This document shows positions 37,116-47,626 of a DNA stretch of 64,000 nt, in pieces. The notes beneath the pieces were generated by a model. That model did no database searches and was not told where the DNA came from. It worked only from the letters and a program-made list of their open reading frames with translations. The stretch is taken from the NCBI GenBank assembly GCA_025358295.1, contig JANYJY010000069.1, positions 97,147 to 161,146 on the forward strand, given 5' to 3'. The DNA comes from Gammaproteobacteria bacterium. Its GTDB lineage: Bacteria > Pseudomonadota > Gammaproteobacteria > Steroidobacterales > Steroidobacteraceae. The translations under genes and the position numbers were made by a program. Numbering within the stretch: the first letter of the stretch is position 1; each line of letters begins with the position of its first letter.

Positions 37116-37259
37116 GGCGGAAATGGTAGCAAAGCACCCTTATAGCGACGGTGAACTGGGTCATGGCAGCGGCGAAACGCGTTATACATAAACAGACTAC
37201 ATTCGTGTGAAGGCGTTCCGTCGTTAATTCGCGACGCACATCCCGGTTTTCACGCGGCA

Positions 37260-37288
37260 TTGCTGGCGAGGGGCGCATCGGGGACAAT
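37260..37288 (+). promoter_or_regulatory. Probable sigma70 promoter for the tkt-gap-pgk-pyk operon
   Basis: TTGCTG at 37260-37265 and GACAAT at 37283-37288 are separated by 17 bp, placing transcription start near 37295, about 37 bases before the tkt ATG. The remaining intergenic sequence back to cpdA shows nothing else I could support. Confidence 0.45.
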
Positions 37289-37331
37289 ACGCCGCCTGTC
37301 TCCCGTCACACTTTTGAATAAGAAGCACGTT

Positions 37332-39332
37332 ATGCCCACTCGCAGAGACCTTGCAAACGCCATTCGTGCCCTGTCGATGGACGCCGTCCAAAAGGCCAAT
37401 TCGGGTCATCCGGGTGCACCCATGGGCATGGCAGACATCGCCGAAGTGCTGTGGCGGGACGTGCTTAAGTTCAATCCCGCCAATCCGGATTGGTGGGACC
37501 GCGACCGTTTCGTGCTGTCGAACGGACACGCCTCCATGCTGCTGTACTCGGTGCTGCATCTGACGGGCTATCCCTTGTCCATGGAGGAGATCAAGAATTT
37601 CCGCCAATTCGGCTCCAAGACCGCGGGGCACCCCGAGCGCGAAGTGCATCTCGGCATCGAGACCACCACCGGGCCGCTGGGCCAAGGCGTCGCCAACGCC
37701 GTCGGCATGGCGCTGGCCGAGCGCGCGCTGGCGGCCACATTCAACCGGCCCGGTCACACCATCATCGACCATCACACCTATGTGTTCTTGGGCGACGGCT
37801 GCATGATGGAAGGAATTTCGCACGAAGTGGCGTCGTTTGCCGGCGTGCAGAAGCTCGGCAAGCTGATTTTGGTTTACGACGACAACGGCATTTCCATCGA
37901 TGGCAAAGTCGTGGGGTGGTTTGGCGATGACACCGCCGAGCGCTTCGAGGCCTATGGCTGGCATGTACTGCGCCACGTCGATGGGCAAAGCAGCGAGGCC
38001 GTCGCCGCCGCTCTGGCCGCGGCGCGTGCCGAAACCGCGCGTCCGTCGTTGATTTGCGCGAAGACGGTGATTGGCTGGGGGGCGCCCAACAAGCAAGGCA
38101 GCGCATCCATGCACGGTGAGGCCATGGGCCCGGAGGAAATCGCCGCCACCCGTCTGAATTTGGGTTGGACGTCGCCCCCATTTGAAATTCCCGCCGATAT
38201 TCGCGCGGCCTGGGATATGCGCGAAAAGGGTGCGCGCGTGGAAGCGGAATGGAAGGGACGTTTTGCGGCCTACAAGGCCGAATTCCCAGCCTTGGCAGCT
38301 GAGCTGGAGCGCCGCATGAACGGTGATCTGCCCGGCGGCTTTGCCGATCTGGTGAGCGCCTTTATCGCCCGAACCCAGGCCGAGGGCAAGGCGCTGGCCA
38401 CGCGCCAGTCGTCGCAGGCCACGCTGAACGCGCTGGGGCCTTCGCTGCCCGAACTGCTCGGCGGATCCGCGGATCTCACGCCGTCGAACGGTACCCTGCG
38501 CAAAGATTCAATGGCGCTGACGCCGGATTCACCCGGCGGTAACTATCTGCACTTCGGCGTGCGCGAATTCGGCATGTCGGCCATATTGAACGGCGTGGTC
38601 TGCCACGGCGGCCTCATTCCCTATGCCGGCACTTTTCTGACTTTTTCCGACTACGCGCGCAACGCGGTACGCATGGCGGCGCTGATGCGCCTGCGGGTGA
38701 TCTTCGTGTACACCCACGACTCTATCGGACTCGGCGAGGACGGACCGACGCATCAACCCATCGAACACATCGCCAGCCTGCGTTTAATTCCGCATATGAA
38801 CCTGTGGCGCCCTTGCGATGCCGTCGAGACCGCCGCCTCCTGGGGCGTCGCGCTGGAGAATCGCGATGGTCCCACCTGCTTGATTTTCACGCGCCAGTCG
38901 GTGGTCCACGAGGCGCGCGACGCCGCGAAGGTCGCCGCGATCCGGCGCGGCGGCTACGTGTTGATCGATACGGACGGCCCGCCAGAGGTCATCGTCATGG
39001 CCACCGGCTCGGAGGTCGGCATTGCCGCCGAAGCGGTGCGCGCCATGGCGGCCAAGGGCAGAAAGGTGCGCTTGGTTTCCATGCCGAGCACCACCACCTA
39101 CGACAGCCAGGATGCCGCCTACAAGCAAAGCGTGCTGCCGGCCTCGGTCACGCGGCGCGTGGCGGTGGAGGCGGGCGTAACCTCGGGTTGGTGGCACTAC
39201 GTCGGCTTGCAAGGCGCGGTTGTCGGCATCGATCATTTTGGGGCGTCGGCGCCGGCGAAGGATTTGTTCAAGGCCTACGGATTCACGTCACAGCACGTGG
39301 TCGAGGCGATCGAAAAGGTATTGGCTAAGTAA
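37332..39332 (+). CDS. tkt: Transketolase
   Basis: A 666-residue thiamine-diphosphate enzyme moving two-carbon units in the pentose phosphate pathway. [20 protein letters not shown] and [18 protein letters not shown], the TPP motif [18 protein letters not shown] to YDDNGIS, and the pyrimidine-domain [17 protein letters not shown] are all present. The length is standard. ATG 37332 agrees with the conserved N-terminus; 24 upstream codons are open but unlike the family. It is first in the glycolytic operon; gap starts 22 bp after it. Confidence 0.97.
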   Translation: MPTRRDLANAIRALSMDAVQKANSGHPGAPMGMADIAEVLWRDVLKFNPANPDWWDRDRFVLSNGHASMLLYSVLHLTGYPLSMEEIKNFRQFGSKTAGHPEREVHLGIETTTGPLGQGVANAVGMALAERALAATFNRPGHTIIDHHTYVFLGDGCMMEGISHEVASFAGVQKLGKLILVYDDNGISIDGKVVGWFGDDTAERFEAYGWHVLRHVDGQSSEAVAAALAAARAETARPSLICAKTVIGWGAPNKQGSASMHGEAMGPEEIAATRLNLGWTSPPFEIPADIRAAWDMREKGARVEAEWKGRFAAYKAEFPALAAELERRMNGDLPGGFADLVSAFIARTQAEGKALATRQSSQATLNALGPSLPELLGGSADLTPSNGTLRKDSMALTPDSPGGNYLHFGVREFGMSAILNGVVCHGGLIPYAGTFLTFSDYARNAVRMAALMRLRVIFVYTHDSIGLGEDGPTHQPIEHIASLRLIPHMNLWRPCDAVETAASWGVALENRDGPTCLIFTRQSVVHEARDAAKVAAIRRGGYVLIDTDGPPEVIVMATGSEVGIAAEAVRAMAAKGRKVRLVSMPSTTTYDSQDAAYKQSVLPASVTRRVAVEAGVTSGWWHYVGLQGAVVGIDHFGASAPAKDLFKAYGFTSQHVVEAIEKVLAK

Positions 39333-39354
39333 GATCAAGAGAGGTTTCAAGCAG

Positions 39355-40368
39355 ATGGCAATAAAAGTGGCTATCAATGGTTATGGGCGCATCGGACGCA
39401 ACATCCTGCGCGCGCTGTATGAGGGGAAGCATGCCGGCAACATCAAGATCGTCGCGATCAACGATTTGGGCGACGCCAATACCAACGCTTATTTGACGCG
39501 TTTCGATACGGTGCACGGCCGCTTCCGCGGCGATGTGCATGTTGAAGGCGATTCGATGGTGGTGAACGGCGACCGCATCCGCGTCGTCGCTCAGCGCGAT
39601 CCGTCCAAGCTGCCTTGGGGCGAACTCGGCGTGGATGTGGTGCTGGAATGCACCGGCCTGTTCACGAGCAAGGCGAAGGCATCGGCGCATATCGCGGCCG
39701 GCGCGAAGAAAGTCGTGATTTCGGCGCCGGGCGGCGACGACGTCGACGCCACGGTCGTCTACGGCGTCAATCACGGCGTGCTCAAATCCAGCCACACCGT
39801 GATCTCCAATGCCTCCTGCACCACCAATTGCCTGGCTCCGCTGGTCAAGGTTCTGCACGACAAGATCGGCGTCGTGTCCGGAGTCATGAACACGATTCAT
39901 TCCTACACCAATGACCAGGTGCTGACCGACGTGTATCACTCAGATCTGCGGCGTGCCCGGTCCGCGACCATGTCGATGATTCCCGCCAAGACCGGCGCGG
40001 CCGCCGCGGTCGGCTTGGTGCTGCCGGAACTGAAGGGAAAGATCGACGGCTTCGCCATTCGCGTGCCGACGATCAATGTGTCTTTGGTCGATTTGAGCTT
40101 CGTCGCGGCGCGCAAGACCTCGGTCGATGAAATCCACGCCACGGTCAAGGCCGCCGCCGATGGGGCGATGAAGGGCGTTCTCGCCTACAACGATCAGCCG
40201 CTGGTGTCGGTGGATTTCAATCACGATCCCGCCTCCTCGACCTACGATGCCACTCTGACGAAGGTCATCGAGAGTACTCTGGTGAAGGTGTGCTCGTGGT
40301 ACGACAACGAGTGGGGCTTTTCCAACCGCATGCTGGACACGACCATGGCTTGGTCGAAAGCCACCTAG
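39355..40368 (+). CDS. gap: Glyceraldehyde-3-phosphate dehydrogenase
   Basis: A 337-residue NAD-type [25 protein letters not shown] is the Rossmann loop with AINDLGD giving the Asp for [23 protein letters not shown] has the catalytic Cys, HSYTNDQ the phosphate site, and [16 protein letters not shown] ends the catalytic domain. The sequence resembles the tkt-linked Gap/Epd group. It lies 22 bp after tkt and 9 bp before pgk. Confidence 0.95.
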   Translation: MAIKVAINGYGRIGRNILRALYEGKHAGNIKIVAINDLGDANTNAYLTRFDTVHGRFRGDVHVEGDSMVVNGDRIRVVAQRDPSKLPWGELGVDVVLECTGLFTSKAKASAHIAAGAKKVVISAPGGDDVDATVVYGVNHGVLKSSHTVISNASCTTNCLAPLVKVLHDKIGVVSGVMNTIHSYTNDQVLTDVYHSDLRRARSATMSMIPAKTGAAAAVGLVLPELKGKIDGFAIRVPTINVSLVDLSFVAARKTSVDEIHATVKAAADGAMKGVLAYNDQPLVSVDFNHDPASSTYDATLTKVIESTLVKVCSWYDNEWGFSNRMLDTTMAWSKAT

Positions 40369-40377
40369 AAGGCACCC

Positions 40378-41553
40378 TTGCAAATAATAAAGATGTCGAG
40401 TTTGGATCTCAGCGGCAAACGCGTGCTAATCCGCGAAGATTTGAATGTGCCGATTCACGATGGGGTGGTAAGCAGCGATGCGCGGATCAGGGCGGCGCTG
40501 CCGACCATACAGGCGGCGTTGACTGCACGAGCCCGAGTGCTGTTGATGTCGCATCTGGGCAGGCCCGAGGAAGGCAAGTACGCGGAGGAGTTCTCGCTCG
40601 CCCCCGTGGCCAAACGTCTGGCGCAGTTAATGGGCGTGCCGGTACGGCTGCAGAAGGACTGGCTGGACGGCGTGGAGGTTCAACCCGGCGAGGTCGTGCT
40701 GCTGGAGAACGTGCGCTTCAACAAGGGCGAGAAGAAGGACGCGGACGATTTGGCGCGAAAAATGGCCGCGCTGTGCGACATCTATGTCATGGATGCATTC
40801 GGCACGGCGCATCGCGCCGAGGCCAGCACCCATGGGGTCGCGAAATACGCCCCGGTGGCTTGCGCCGGGCCGCTCCTGGTCAGCGAGCTGTCGGCATTGG
40901 AGACGGCTCTCGAAAAGCCTGCGCGGCCGCTGCTGGCCATCGTGGCCGGCTCCAAGGTTTCCACCAAACTCACGGTTCTGGAATCCCTGCTGAGCAAGGT
41001 CGATCAGTTGATCGTCGGCGGCGGCATCACCAATACCTTTCTGGCTGCACTGGGCTTCAAGGTGGGCAAGTCCCTGCATGAGCCGGCGATGCTGGATATT
41101 TGCCGGCGTCTGCTGGAACAGTCGGCCAAGCGCGGCATCGTCATTCCCATGCCCACCGACGTGGTGGTCGCCACGGAGTTCTCTGCGAAGGCGGAGGCCG
41201 ATGTGAAGCCGGTCGGAGCCGTTTCGGACGACGAGATGATCCTCGATATCGGTCCGGACTCAGCCGAAGCGATGGCCAAGTTGATCGCGTCGGCGGGCAC
41301 GATTCTGTGGAACGGTCCGGTGGGCGTATTCGAGTTCGAACAATTCGGCGAAGGCACCCGCACGCTGGCCACGGCCATTGCGCGCAGCAAGGCCTTCTCC
41401 CTGGCCGGCGGCGGAGATACGCTTGCGGCCATCGAGAAATACGGCATCGAGGACAGTATTTCCTACATCTCGACGGGCGGCGGCGCCTTCCTGGAATTTG
41501 TCGAAGGCAAAAAGCTCCCCGCGGTGGATATTCTGGAGCAGCGCGCCGCATGA
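40378..41553 (+). CDS. pgk: Phosphoglycerate kinase
   Basis: 391 residues. [35 protein letters not shown] and [16 protein letters not shown] bind 3-phosphoglycerate; [24 protein letters not shown] and [14 protein letters not shown] bind nucleotide. The start is TTG at 40378, because the first residues ([15 protein letters not shown]) align with E. coli PGK, which starts five residues before its equivalent Met. AAGG lies at suitable distance. It overlaps pyk by ATGA. Confidence 0.96.
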   Translation: MQIIKMSSLDLSGKRVLIREDLNVPIHDGVVSSDARIRAALPTIQAALTARARVLLMSHLGRPEEGKYAEEFSLAPVAKRLAQLMGVPVRLQKDWLDGVEVQPGEVVLLENVRFNKGEKKDADDLARKMAALCDIYVMDAFGTAHRAEASTHGVAKYAPVACAGPLLVSELSALETALEKPARPLLAIVAGSKVSTKLTVLESLLSKVDQLIVGGGITNTFLAALGFKVGKSLHEPAMLDICRRLLEQSAKRGIVIPMPTDVVVATEFSAKAEADVKPVGAVSDDEMILDIGPDSAEAMAKLIASAGTILWNGPVGVFEFEQFGEGTRTLATAIARSKAFSLAGGGDTLAAIEKYGIEDSISYISTGGGAFLEFVEGKKLPAVDILEQRAA

Positions 41554-42995
41554 CAACGCAATTACGGCGCACCAAGATAGTCGCCACCTTAGGGCCCGCA
41601 ACCGACGATCCGGCGATTCTTGCCGAGATGGTGCGTGCGGGAGTGGATGTTGTACGGTTGAATTTCTCGCATGGCGCGGTTGCCGATCATGCGCGCCGGG
41701 TCGAGCTCGTGCGCGAGGCCGCCCGTCGAGCAGGGCGCTACGTGGGTGTGCTCGGCGACCTGCAGGGGCCGAAGATCCGCATTGACCGCTTCGTGGCGGG
41801 CAAGGTGCAGCTGGCCGACGGCGCCGAATTCACGCTGGACGCCGAGCTTGCCGTGGACGCCGGCACCGAACGCAGCGTCGGCATTGCTTACAAGAAATTG
41901 CCGACGGATGTGTTTGCCGGCGACGTGCTGCTGCTGAACGACGGGCAGATCAGCCTGCAGGTGCTCAGCATCGACGGTCCGCGCATCAAGACGTGCGTGT
42001 TGGTCGGCGGTGAACTCGGCAATAACAAGGGCATTAACCGGCAGGGCGGCGGCTTGTCCGCGGGCGCGCTCACCAACAAGGACCGCGACGATATCCGTAC
42101 CGCGGCCTCGCTCAAGGTCGATTATCTCGCCGTATCCTTCCCGCGCGATTCCTCGGATATGGAGGAGGCACGCATGCTGTTGCGCGAGGCAGGAGGCCAT
42201 GGGCTGCTGGTCGCAAAAATAGAACGTGCGGAAGCCATCAAGAATCTGACTTCGGTGGTGCGGGCCAGCGACGGCGTGATGGTCGCTCGTGGCGATCTGG
42301 GCGTTGAAATGGGCTACGCCGAATTGGCGGGCCTGCAGAAGTTGATCATTCAGGAAGCGCGCCATCAAAATCGCGTGGTCATCATGGCCACGCAGATGAT
42401 GGAGTCGATGATCACCGCCACCATTCCGACACGCGCCGAGGTTTCGGACGTGGCAAATGCGGTGATGGACGGCACCGACGCTGTGATGCTGTCCGCGGAA
42501 ACCGCTTCGGGCAAGCATCCCGTGAAAGTCGTCGAGGCGATGTCGCAAATCATCGTCGGCGCCGAGAAATATCAATTGGCGCATGTGCGGATCAGGCAGC
42601 GCGAAAGCGGTCATTTTGGGCACACCGATGAGGCGATTTCGGCCGCGGTCATGTATACCGCGAATCATCTGCATGTGAAGGCCATCGTGGCGCTCACCGA
42701 GTCGGGTTCGACGCCGCTGTGGATGTCGCGGGTACGCTCGGATATCCCGATTTACGCGTTCACCCGGCACGAGGCCACGCGTAGCCGCGTCACCTTGTAC
42801 CGTGGCGTTTACCCGGTCGCCTACGACATTCCCGACAAGGGACAGGCGGTGTACTTCTCCATATTTGGCCTGCTCATGGACTTGCAGCTGGTGGAGGAGG
42901 GAGATTCCATCATTCTGACCAAGGGCGAACTGAGCGGGGTATCCGGCGGCACGAATTCCATGCAGATTCTGCGCGTCACCCGCAACCAGCCATGA
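41550..42995 (+). CDS. pyk: Pyruvate kinase
   Basis: 481 residues. [16 protein letters not shown] and VVRLNFSHG form the barrel start, and [15 protein letters not shown] holds the catalytic Lys and Glu. [13 protein letters not shown] and [12 protein letters not shown] follow, and the C-terminal regulatory domain starts near [13 protein letters not shown]. It converts phosphoenolpyruvate and ADP to pyruvate and ATP. It overlaps both pgk upstream and the MoxR gene downstream by 4 bp each. The fba gene often found next in this operon is absent. Confidence 0.96.
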   Translation: MTTQLRRTKIVATLGPATDDPAILAEMVRAGVDVVRLNFSHGAVADHARRVELVREAARRAGRYVGVLGDLQGPKIRIDRFVAGKVQLADGAEFTLDAELAVDAGTERSVGIAYKKLPTDVFAGDVLLLNDGQISLQVLSIDGPRIKTCVLVGGELGNNKGINRQGGGLSAGALTNKDRDDIRTAASLKVDYLAVSFPRDSSDMEEARMLLREAGGHGLLVAKIERAEAIKNLTSVVRASDGVMVARGDLGVEMGYAELAGLQKLIIQEARHQNRVVIMATQMMESMITATIPTRAEVSDVANAVMDGTDAVMLSAETASGKHPVKVVEAMSQIIVGAEKYQLAHVRIRQRESGHFGHTDEAISAAVMYTANHLHVKAIVALTESGSTPLWMSRVRSDIPIYAFTRHEATRSRVTLYRGVYPVAYDIPDKGQAVYFSIFGLLMDLQLVEEGDSIILTKGELSGVSGGTNSMQILRVTRNQP

Positions 42996-43843
42996 GCGCC
43001 GAATTTCGCGGTACCGACCGCTACATCGCCACCGCGGAATTGATGGAGGCGGTCAACGCCGCCATGGTGCTGTCCAGGCCGCTGCTCATCAAGGGCGAGC
43101 CGGGCACGGGCAAGACATTGCTGGCGACTGAAATCGCGAGATCCTTGGACAAGCCTTTCTTCGAATGGCACATCAAGTCCACCACCAAGGCGCAGCAGGG
43201 ATTGTACGAATACGATGCGGTGTCGCGTTTGCGCGATTCGCAGCTGGGCGATCCGCGCGTCAAAGACATCCACAATTACATCGTCAAAGGTGATTTGTGG
43301 GAGGCGTTCGATTGCGATACCCAACCGGTGCTGCTCATCGACGAGATCGACAAGGCCGATATCGAATTCCCGAACGATCTGCTGCGTGAGCTCGACCGCA
43401 TGGAGTTTTACGTATACGAGACGCGCGAGACGGTGCGCGCCAAGCACCGGCCGGTCATCATCATCACCAGCAACAATGAGAAAGAGCTGCCCGACGCCTT
43501 TCTAAGGCGCTGCTTTTTCCATTACATCCGTTTTCCCGATGCCGCCACGATGACTCAAATCATCGATGTGCATTTCCCCGGACTGAAGCGCGACCTGCTG
43601 CACGAGGCGCTGACCACTTTTTTCAAGATACGCGAGACTCCCGGATTGAAGAAAAAACCGACCACGTCAGAGCTCCTGGACTGGATCAAGCTGCTGCTGA
43701 CCGAGGACATCTCGCCCGAGGTCTTGCGCAGCGACGATGCCAAGAAACTGATTCCGCCGCTGTACGGCGCGCTGCTCAAGAATGAGCAGGACGTGCACTT
43801 GTTCGAGCAACTGCTGTTCCTTCACCGCCGGAATGCTCGTTAG
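42992..43843 (+). CDS. MoxR-family AAA+ ATPase
   Basis: 283 residues. Walker A is LLIKGEPGTGKTLLATEIA, Walker B LLIDEIDKADIEFPNDLL, sensor 1 IITSNNEKELPDAFLRRCFFHYI with the arginine finger region. MoxR ATPases work with VWA proteins as chaperone-like complexes that insert cofactors or activate enzymes. The ATG overlaps the pyk stop, and the gene overlaps the VWA gene by 11 bp, so it is coupled on both sides. Confidence 0.93.
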   Translation: MSAEFRGTDRYIATAELMEAVNAAMVLSRPLLIKGEPGTGKTLLATEIARSLDKPFFEWHIKSTTKAQQGLYEYDAVSRLRDSQLGDPRVKDIHNYIVKGDLWEAFDCDTQPVLLIDEIDKADIEFPNDLLRELDRMEFYVYETRETVRAKHRPVIIITSNNEKELPDAFLRRCFFHYIRFPDAATMTQIIDVHFPGLKRDLLHEALTTFFKIRETPGLKKKPTTSELLDWIKLLLTEDISPEVLRSDDAKKLIPPLYGALLKNEQDVHLFEQLLFLHRRNAR

Positions 43844-45008
43844 ATTTTTCTTCCTGCTGCGCGGCGCCGGCGTACCGGTGTCCATCACCGAATTGTTGAC
43901 CTTGCTCGAAGCCCTCAAAGCGGGCCTGGGCGATTTGAGCGCCGAGCGCTTTTACTATTTGGCGCGCACCTGCTTGGTCAAGGACGAGCGCTACTACGAT
44001 CGCTACGACCGTGCCTTTGCCGCGCATTTCAAGGGCGTGGAAGATGTGTTCGCACTATTGCAGCGCGAACTGCCGGAGGATTGGCTGGCGAAGCTGGCGG
44101 AGCGCGAATTCACCGACGCGGAGAAGGCCGAGATAGAGGCGCTCGGCGGCTGGCAGAAATTGATGGAGACGCTGCGGCAGCGTCTGGAAGAGCAGAAGGA
44201 GAGGCATCAGGGCGGCAATAAGTGGATAGGTACGGCCGGTACTTCGCCATTCGGGGCGTACGGCTTCAACCCGGAAGGCGTGCGCGTCGGCCAGGCCGGC
44301 AGCCGCAATCGCAGCGCCGTGAAGGTCTGGGACCGGCGGGAGTTCGCCAATCTGGACGACCGGGTCGAACTCGGCACCCGCAATATCAAGATTGCGCTGC
44401 GGCGTCTGCGGCGTTTCGCGCGGCGCGGCGCGCCCGACGAGCTGGCGTTGGCGGACACCATCGATGCCACGGCGCGTTGCGGCGGTTGGCTCGACATCAA
44501 AATGCAGGCCGAGCGGCGCAATGTCATCAAGGTGCTGCTGCTCCTGGACATCGGTGGGTCGATGGACGATCACGTCAAGACCTGTGAGGAGTTGTTTTCG
44601 GCGGCGCGCAGCGAGTTCAAGCATCTCGAGCATTATTATTTTCATAATTTCACCTACGAAGCCCTGTGGCGGGACAATCATCGGCGCTTCAACGAACACA
44701 TCGGCACAGTCGATGTGATGCGAACCTACGGTACCGATTACAAGCTGATCCTGGTGGGCGATGCCACCATGAGCCCGTACGAAATTACCCAGGCAGGCGG
44801 CAGCGTCGAGCACTGGAACGCGGAAGCCGGCAGTGTGTGGCTGGAGCGCCTGATCAAGCACTACCCCAAATTCGCCTGGATCAATCCCCAGCCGCAATCG
44901 CGATGGGGTCACACCTCGTCAATAGAAATGACGCGGGAACTGCTCGACGGGCGGATGTATCCGCTGACTTTGGAGGGGCTGGACAATGCGATCGACGCGC
45001 TCGTTTAG
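43833..45008 (+). CDS. VWA (CoxE-like) domain protein partner of MoxR
   Basis: 391 residues. The N-terminal half is helical with RFYYLARTCLVKDERYYDRYDRAF, a long charged coil (about 100-130) and GTSPFGAYGFNPEGVRVGQ. The VWA domain begins with LLLLDIGGSMDDHV, an intact DxGxS MIDAS motif, and contains ILVGDATMSPYEI. This architecture matches VWA proteins paired with MoxR in many proteobacteria. It has no signal peptide. The client is unknown. It overlaps the convergent peroxiredoxin by 4 bp. Confidence 0.9.
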   Translation: MLVRFFFLLRGAGVPVSITELLTLLEALKAGLGDLSAERFYYLARTCLVKDERYYDRYDRAFAAHFKGVEDVFALLQRELPEDWLAKLAEREFTDAEKAEIEALGGWQKLMETLRQRLEEQKERHQGGNKWIGTAGTSPFGAYGFNPEGVRVGQAGSRNRSAVKVWDRREFANLDDRVELGTRNIKIALRRLRRFARRGAPDELALADTIDATARCGGWLDIKMQAERRNVIKVLLLLDIGGSMDDHVKTCEELFSAARSEFKHLEHYYFHNFTYEALWRDNHRRFNEHIGTVDVMRTYGTDYKLILVGDATMSPYEITQAGGSVEHWNAEAGSVWLERLIKHYPKFAWINPQPQSRWGHTSSIEMTRELLDGRMYPLTLEGLDNAIDALV

Positions 45009-45550
45009 ATTTGCGGCTGGGCTGTCGATTCCAGCGCCTTCAAGTCCGTAAGCACGGCCTGCGAATGACCCTTGGGATCGACCGACACATAGTGCTTGGC
45101 GATCCGGCCCTGCGGATCGATGATGAAGGTCTCGCGGCTGGCAATTTCCATGAGCCCCAATGCGCTGCGCAGCACGCCGTAGGAGCCGGCGGTTTCCTTG
45201 GTGTTATCCGCCAACAGAGTGAACGGCAGACTGTGCTCGGCGGCAAACTTCTTGTGAGATGCGACATCGTCGACGCTGACGCCGAGAATGACCGCACCCA
45301 ATTTATTGAACGCAAAGATGTTGTCGCGGAACTCGCAGGCCTGGGTGGTGCAGCTGGGCGTGTCGTCCTTCGGGTAGAAATACAGCACCAGCCACTTGCC
45401 GCGGTATTCGCCGAGCTCATGCCAGGCGCCGGCCTGGTCCTGCAGGTGAAATGCGGGCGCCGCAGTCCCGACCTCCGGGGAGGCGGCCCACACGGCGGAG
45501 GCTGCGAAGAGGCAGGAGCAGTACAATGCCGCTGAGAGGTGTTTGACCAT
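45005..45550 (-). CDS. Exported BCP/PrxQ-type peroxiredoxin
   Basis: 181 residues with a signal peptide (ALYCSCLFAASAVWAA) and an AhpC/TSA-Bcp domain. YFYPKDDTPSCTTQACEFRD contains the peroxidatic Cys and, five residues later, the resolving Cys, the atypical two-Cys pattern of Bcp. It should reduce peroxides in the periplasm, a less common site for Bcp, which is usually cytosolic. Its start codon shares base 45550 with the divergent patatin gene. Confidence 0.88.
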   Translation of the reverse strand: MVKHLSAALYCSCLFAASAVWAASPEVGTAAPAFHLQDQAGAWHELGEYRGKWLVLYFYPKDDTPSCTTQACEFRDNIFAFNKLGAVILGVSVDDVASHKKFAAEHSLPFTLLADNTKETAGSYGVLRSALGLMEIASRETFIIDPQGRIAKHYVSVDPKGHSQAVLTDLKALESTAQPQI

Positions 45551-46746
45551 TGAAAACTCCGAGTAATCCAGGTCCCGAAAGCCCGACGGGGCAGTGGCAT
45601 ACTAGCATTCGACCCGTCACCATTCCCCATCTCGGGCTGGTGCTGACGGGCGGCGGCGCGCGCTCGGCCTACCAGGTCGGCGTACTCAAAGGGGTCGCGG
45701 AATTGCTGCGGCGTGGGTCGGCGTGCCCGTTTCCGGTCATCACGGGAACCTCGGCCGGCGCCGTCAGCGCGATCGCCCTCGCCTCGGATGCGGCTCATTT
45801 CAGACGCTCCGTCTTTGGCATCGAAAGGGTGTGGCGGGACTTTCGCGTCGGCCAGGTGTTCAAGGCGGATGCCGTGAGCATGCTCAAATCCGGGTTGCAC
45901 TGGATGCTGGCGTTCATTACGGGCGGCTGGCTGGTGCATTCTCCTCATTCCATCTTCGACAACACGCCGCTGTGGAATCTGCTGCGCGATCAGCTGCATT
46001 TCGACGGCATCCCGCGCAGCCTGTACAAGGAGCATCTGCAGGCGATCGGTGTCTGCGCCACCTGCTACGCCGACGCGGATTCAGTGACCTTCTATGCCTC
46101 GTCCACGCCGATAGAGCCGTGGGAGCGGGTGTTCCGCAAGGGCGCGCGCACCCCTTTGACACTTCATCATTTGATGGCAAGCCTCTCCATCCCCTTCCTG
46201 TTTCGGCCGGTCAAGCTCAATGGCCAATACTTCGGCGACGGTGCCATGCGCCAGACCTCGCCTTTGAGTCCGGCGATTCACTTGGGCGCCAATCGGCTGT
46301 TCATCATCGGGGTCAACGATCCCGTGGCCGCCGACGTGGTCGCCAAGCCGAGCGACGTCGAGCCGAGTTTCGGACAGATGTTCGGCTTCATGTTGGACTC
46401 GCTGTTCATGGATCAGCTGAACGCGGATCTCGAGCGCATCAGCCGCTACAACGAGGTCAACGACACGCAACGCATTGAGTATCTCGTGATGACCCCGTCG
46501 CGAGACGTGAATGAGATTGCGCGCCGTCACGCCAGCGAAATGCCGCGCAGCCTGCGGGTGCTGTTGCGCGCCATCGGTGCCAACACCCCCGCGAACGCGC
46601 TGCTACTCAGCTATCTGTTGTTCGAACGTGGTTTCACGCGCGAATTGATCGCAATGGGATACGAAGACGCACGCGCGCGAGCGGATGAAATACGCGCCTT
46701 CCTCGCGCTGGAGAATTCCCGGCAATTTCGAGCGGTGCCGCGCTAA
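45550..46746 (+). CDS. Patatin-like phospholipase
   Basis: 398 residues. GLVLTGGGARSAYQVGVL is the oxyanion loop, ITGTSAGAVSAIAL has the nucleophile Ser in GTSAG, and YFGDGAMRQTSPLSPAI the catalytic Asp in DGA. The C-terminal 130 residues are a helical extension. It likely hydrolyses phospholipid or acyl esters; there is no signal peptide. TTG 45550 is the only start upstream of the catalytic core, because an in-frame stop precedes it at 45544. It has no visible Shine-Dalgarno. Confidence 0.87.
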   Translation: MKTPSNPGPESPTGQWHTSIRPVTIPHLGLVLTGGGARSAYQVGVLKGVAELLRRGSACPFPVITGTSAGAVSAIALASDAAHFRRSVFGIERVWRDFRVGQVFKADAVSMLKSGLHWMLAFITGGWLVHSPHSIFDNTPLWNLLRDQLHFDGIPRSLYKEHLQAIGVCATCYADADSVTFYASSTPIEPWERVFRKGARTPLTLHHLMASLSIPFLFRPVKLNGQYFGDGAMRQTSPLSPAIHLGANRLFIIGVNDPVAADVVAKPSDVEPSFGQMFGFMLDSLFMDQLNADLERISRYNEVNDTQRIEYLVMTPSRDVNEIARRHASEMPRSLRVLLRAIGANTPANALLLSYLLFERGFTRELIAMGYEDARARADEIRAFLALENSRQFRAVPR

Positions 46747-47612
46747 TTTTTCTGCAGGGAGTCGTGCCGGGTCAGTACTTGCGGGTAGTCGCGGCGAAAG
46801 TGCGCGGCGAGCTGTTCCGCGACGTACACGGATCGATGCTGGCCGCCCGTGCAGCCGATGGCGATGGTGAGATAACTGCGGTTCGCCTGCGCGAAATCGC
46901 CGATGCGCCGGTCTAGGAAGCCGCTCAGATCCGCAATCATGGTGCGCACGCTGGCGTGCCCCGCCAGATATTCGATCACCGGCGCATCGCAGCCATTGAG
47001 ATGCCGCAGCCCCTGCTCCCAGTAGGGATTCGGCAGGCTGCGCACATCGAAGACGAAATCCGCGTCGCCCGGCACGCCGTGTTTGTAGCCGAAGGATTCG
47101 AACATCAAGGAGAGCCGTCCCTCCCGGCGCCGATCGATGCGCTCCCGAACCAGTTCGCGCAAAGCGTGCACGCCCATATCGGAGGTGTCGATCACCAGGT
47201 CCGCCACGGTGATAATGGGCTCCAGCAGCCTGCGTTCCGAGGCGATAGCCTCGCGCAGGCTGACCTCTCCCGTCACCAGCGGGTGCTTGCGACGGGTTTC
47301 GGCGTAACGCTTGAGCAGCACCTCGTCACTGGCGTGCAGATACAGCACTTCGCAGCTGATGCCGCTGCGCCGCAGTTCACTCACCAGAGCCGGAATCGTC
47401 TCGATTTCATTGGGCCGGTTGCGCGCATCCAGGCCGACCGCGGTCCTGGGATAGGTGTCTCCCATGCCGCGCACGGTGTGCGAGATGAATTGCTTGAGCA
47501 GCGCCGCCGGAATGTTATCGACGCAATAGAAGTCGATGTCTTCCAGCATATGCAGGGCGACGCTCTTGCCGGAACCCGACAGCCCGCTTACGATGATGAG
47601 TCGCATCGACAT
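46743..47612 (-). CDS. rapZ: RNase adapter protein RapZ (ATP/GTP-binding)
   Basis: 289 residues. The Walker A is LIIVSGLSGSGKSVALHMLED, followed by CVDNIPAALL and VGLDARN. The C-terminal part has FESFGYKHGVPGDADFVFDVRSLPNPYW and IGCTGGQHRSVYVAEQL. RapZ binds small RNAs and directs RNase E in control of GlmS in enterobacteria. It ends the operon from kdsD. ptsN, usually located between hpf and rapZ, is missing; only 14 bp separate the two genes. Confidence 0.95.
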   Translation of the reverse strand: MSMRLIIVSGLSGSGKSVALHMLEDIDFYCVDNIPAALLKQFISHTVRGMGDTYPRTAVGLDARNRPNEIETIPALVSELRRSGISCEVLYLHASDEVLLKRYAETRRKHPLVTGEVSLREAIASERRLLEPIITVADLVIDTSDMGVHALRELVRERIDRRREGRLSLMFESFGYKHGVPGDADFVFDVRSLPNPYWEQGLRHLNGCDAPVIEYLAGHASVRTMIADLSGFLDRRIGDFAQANRSYLTIAIGCTGGQHRSVYVAEQLAAHFRRDYPQVLTRHDSLQKN

Positions 47613-47626
47613 GCGGGCGGCTGCCG

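Noticed and set aside
41589..42770. A 393-codon open frame antisense to pyk
   Set aside because: Shadow frame of a highly conserved gene; amino-acid composition is typical of reverse-strand artefacts.
44100..44220. Charged coiled stretch in the VWA gene as a possible fusion joint
   Set aside because: The reading frame is continuous, and MoxR-associated VWA proteins commonly have such a linker.
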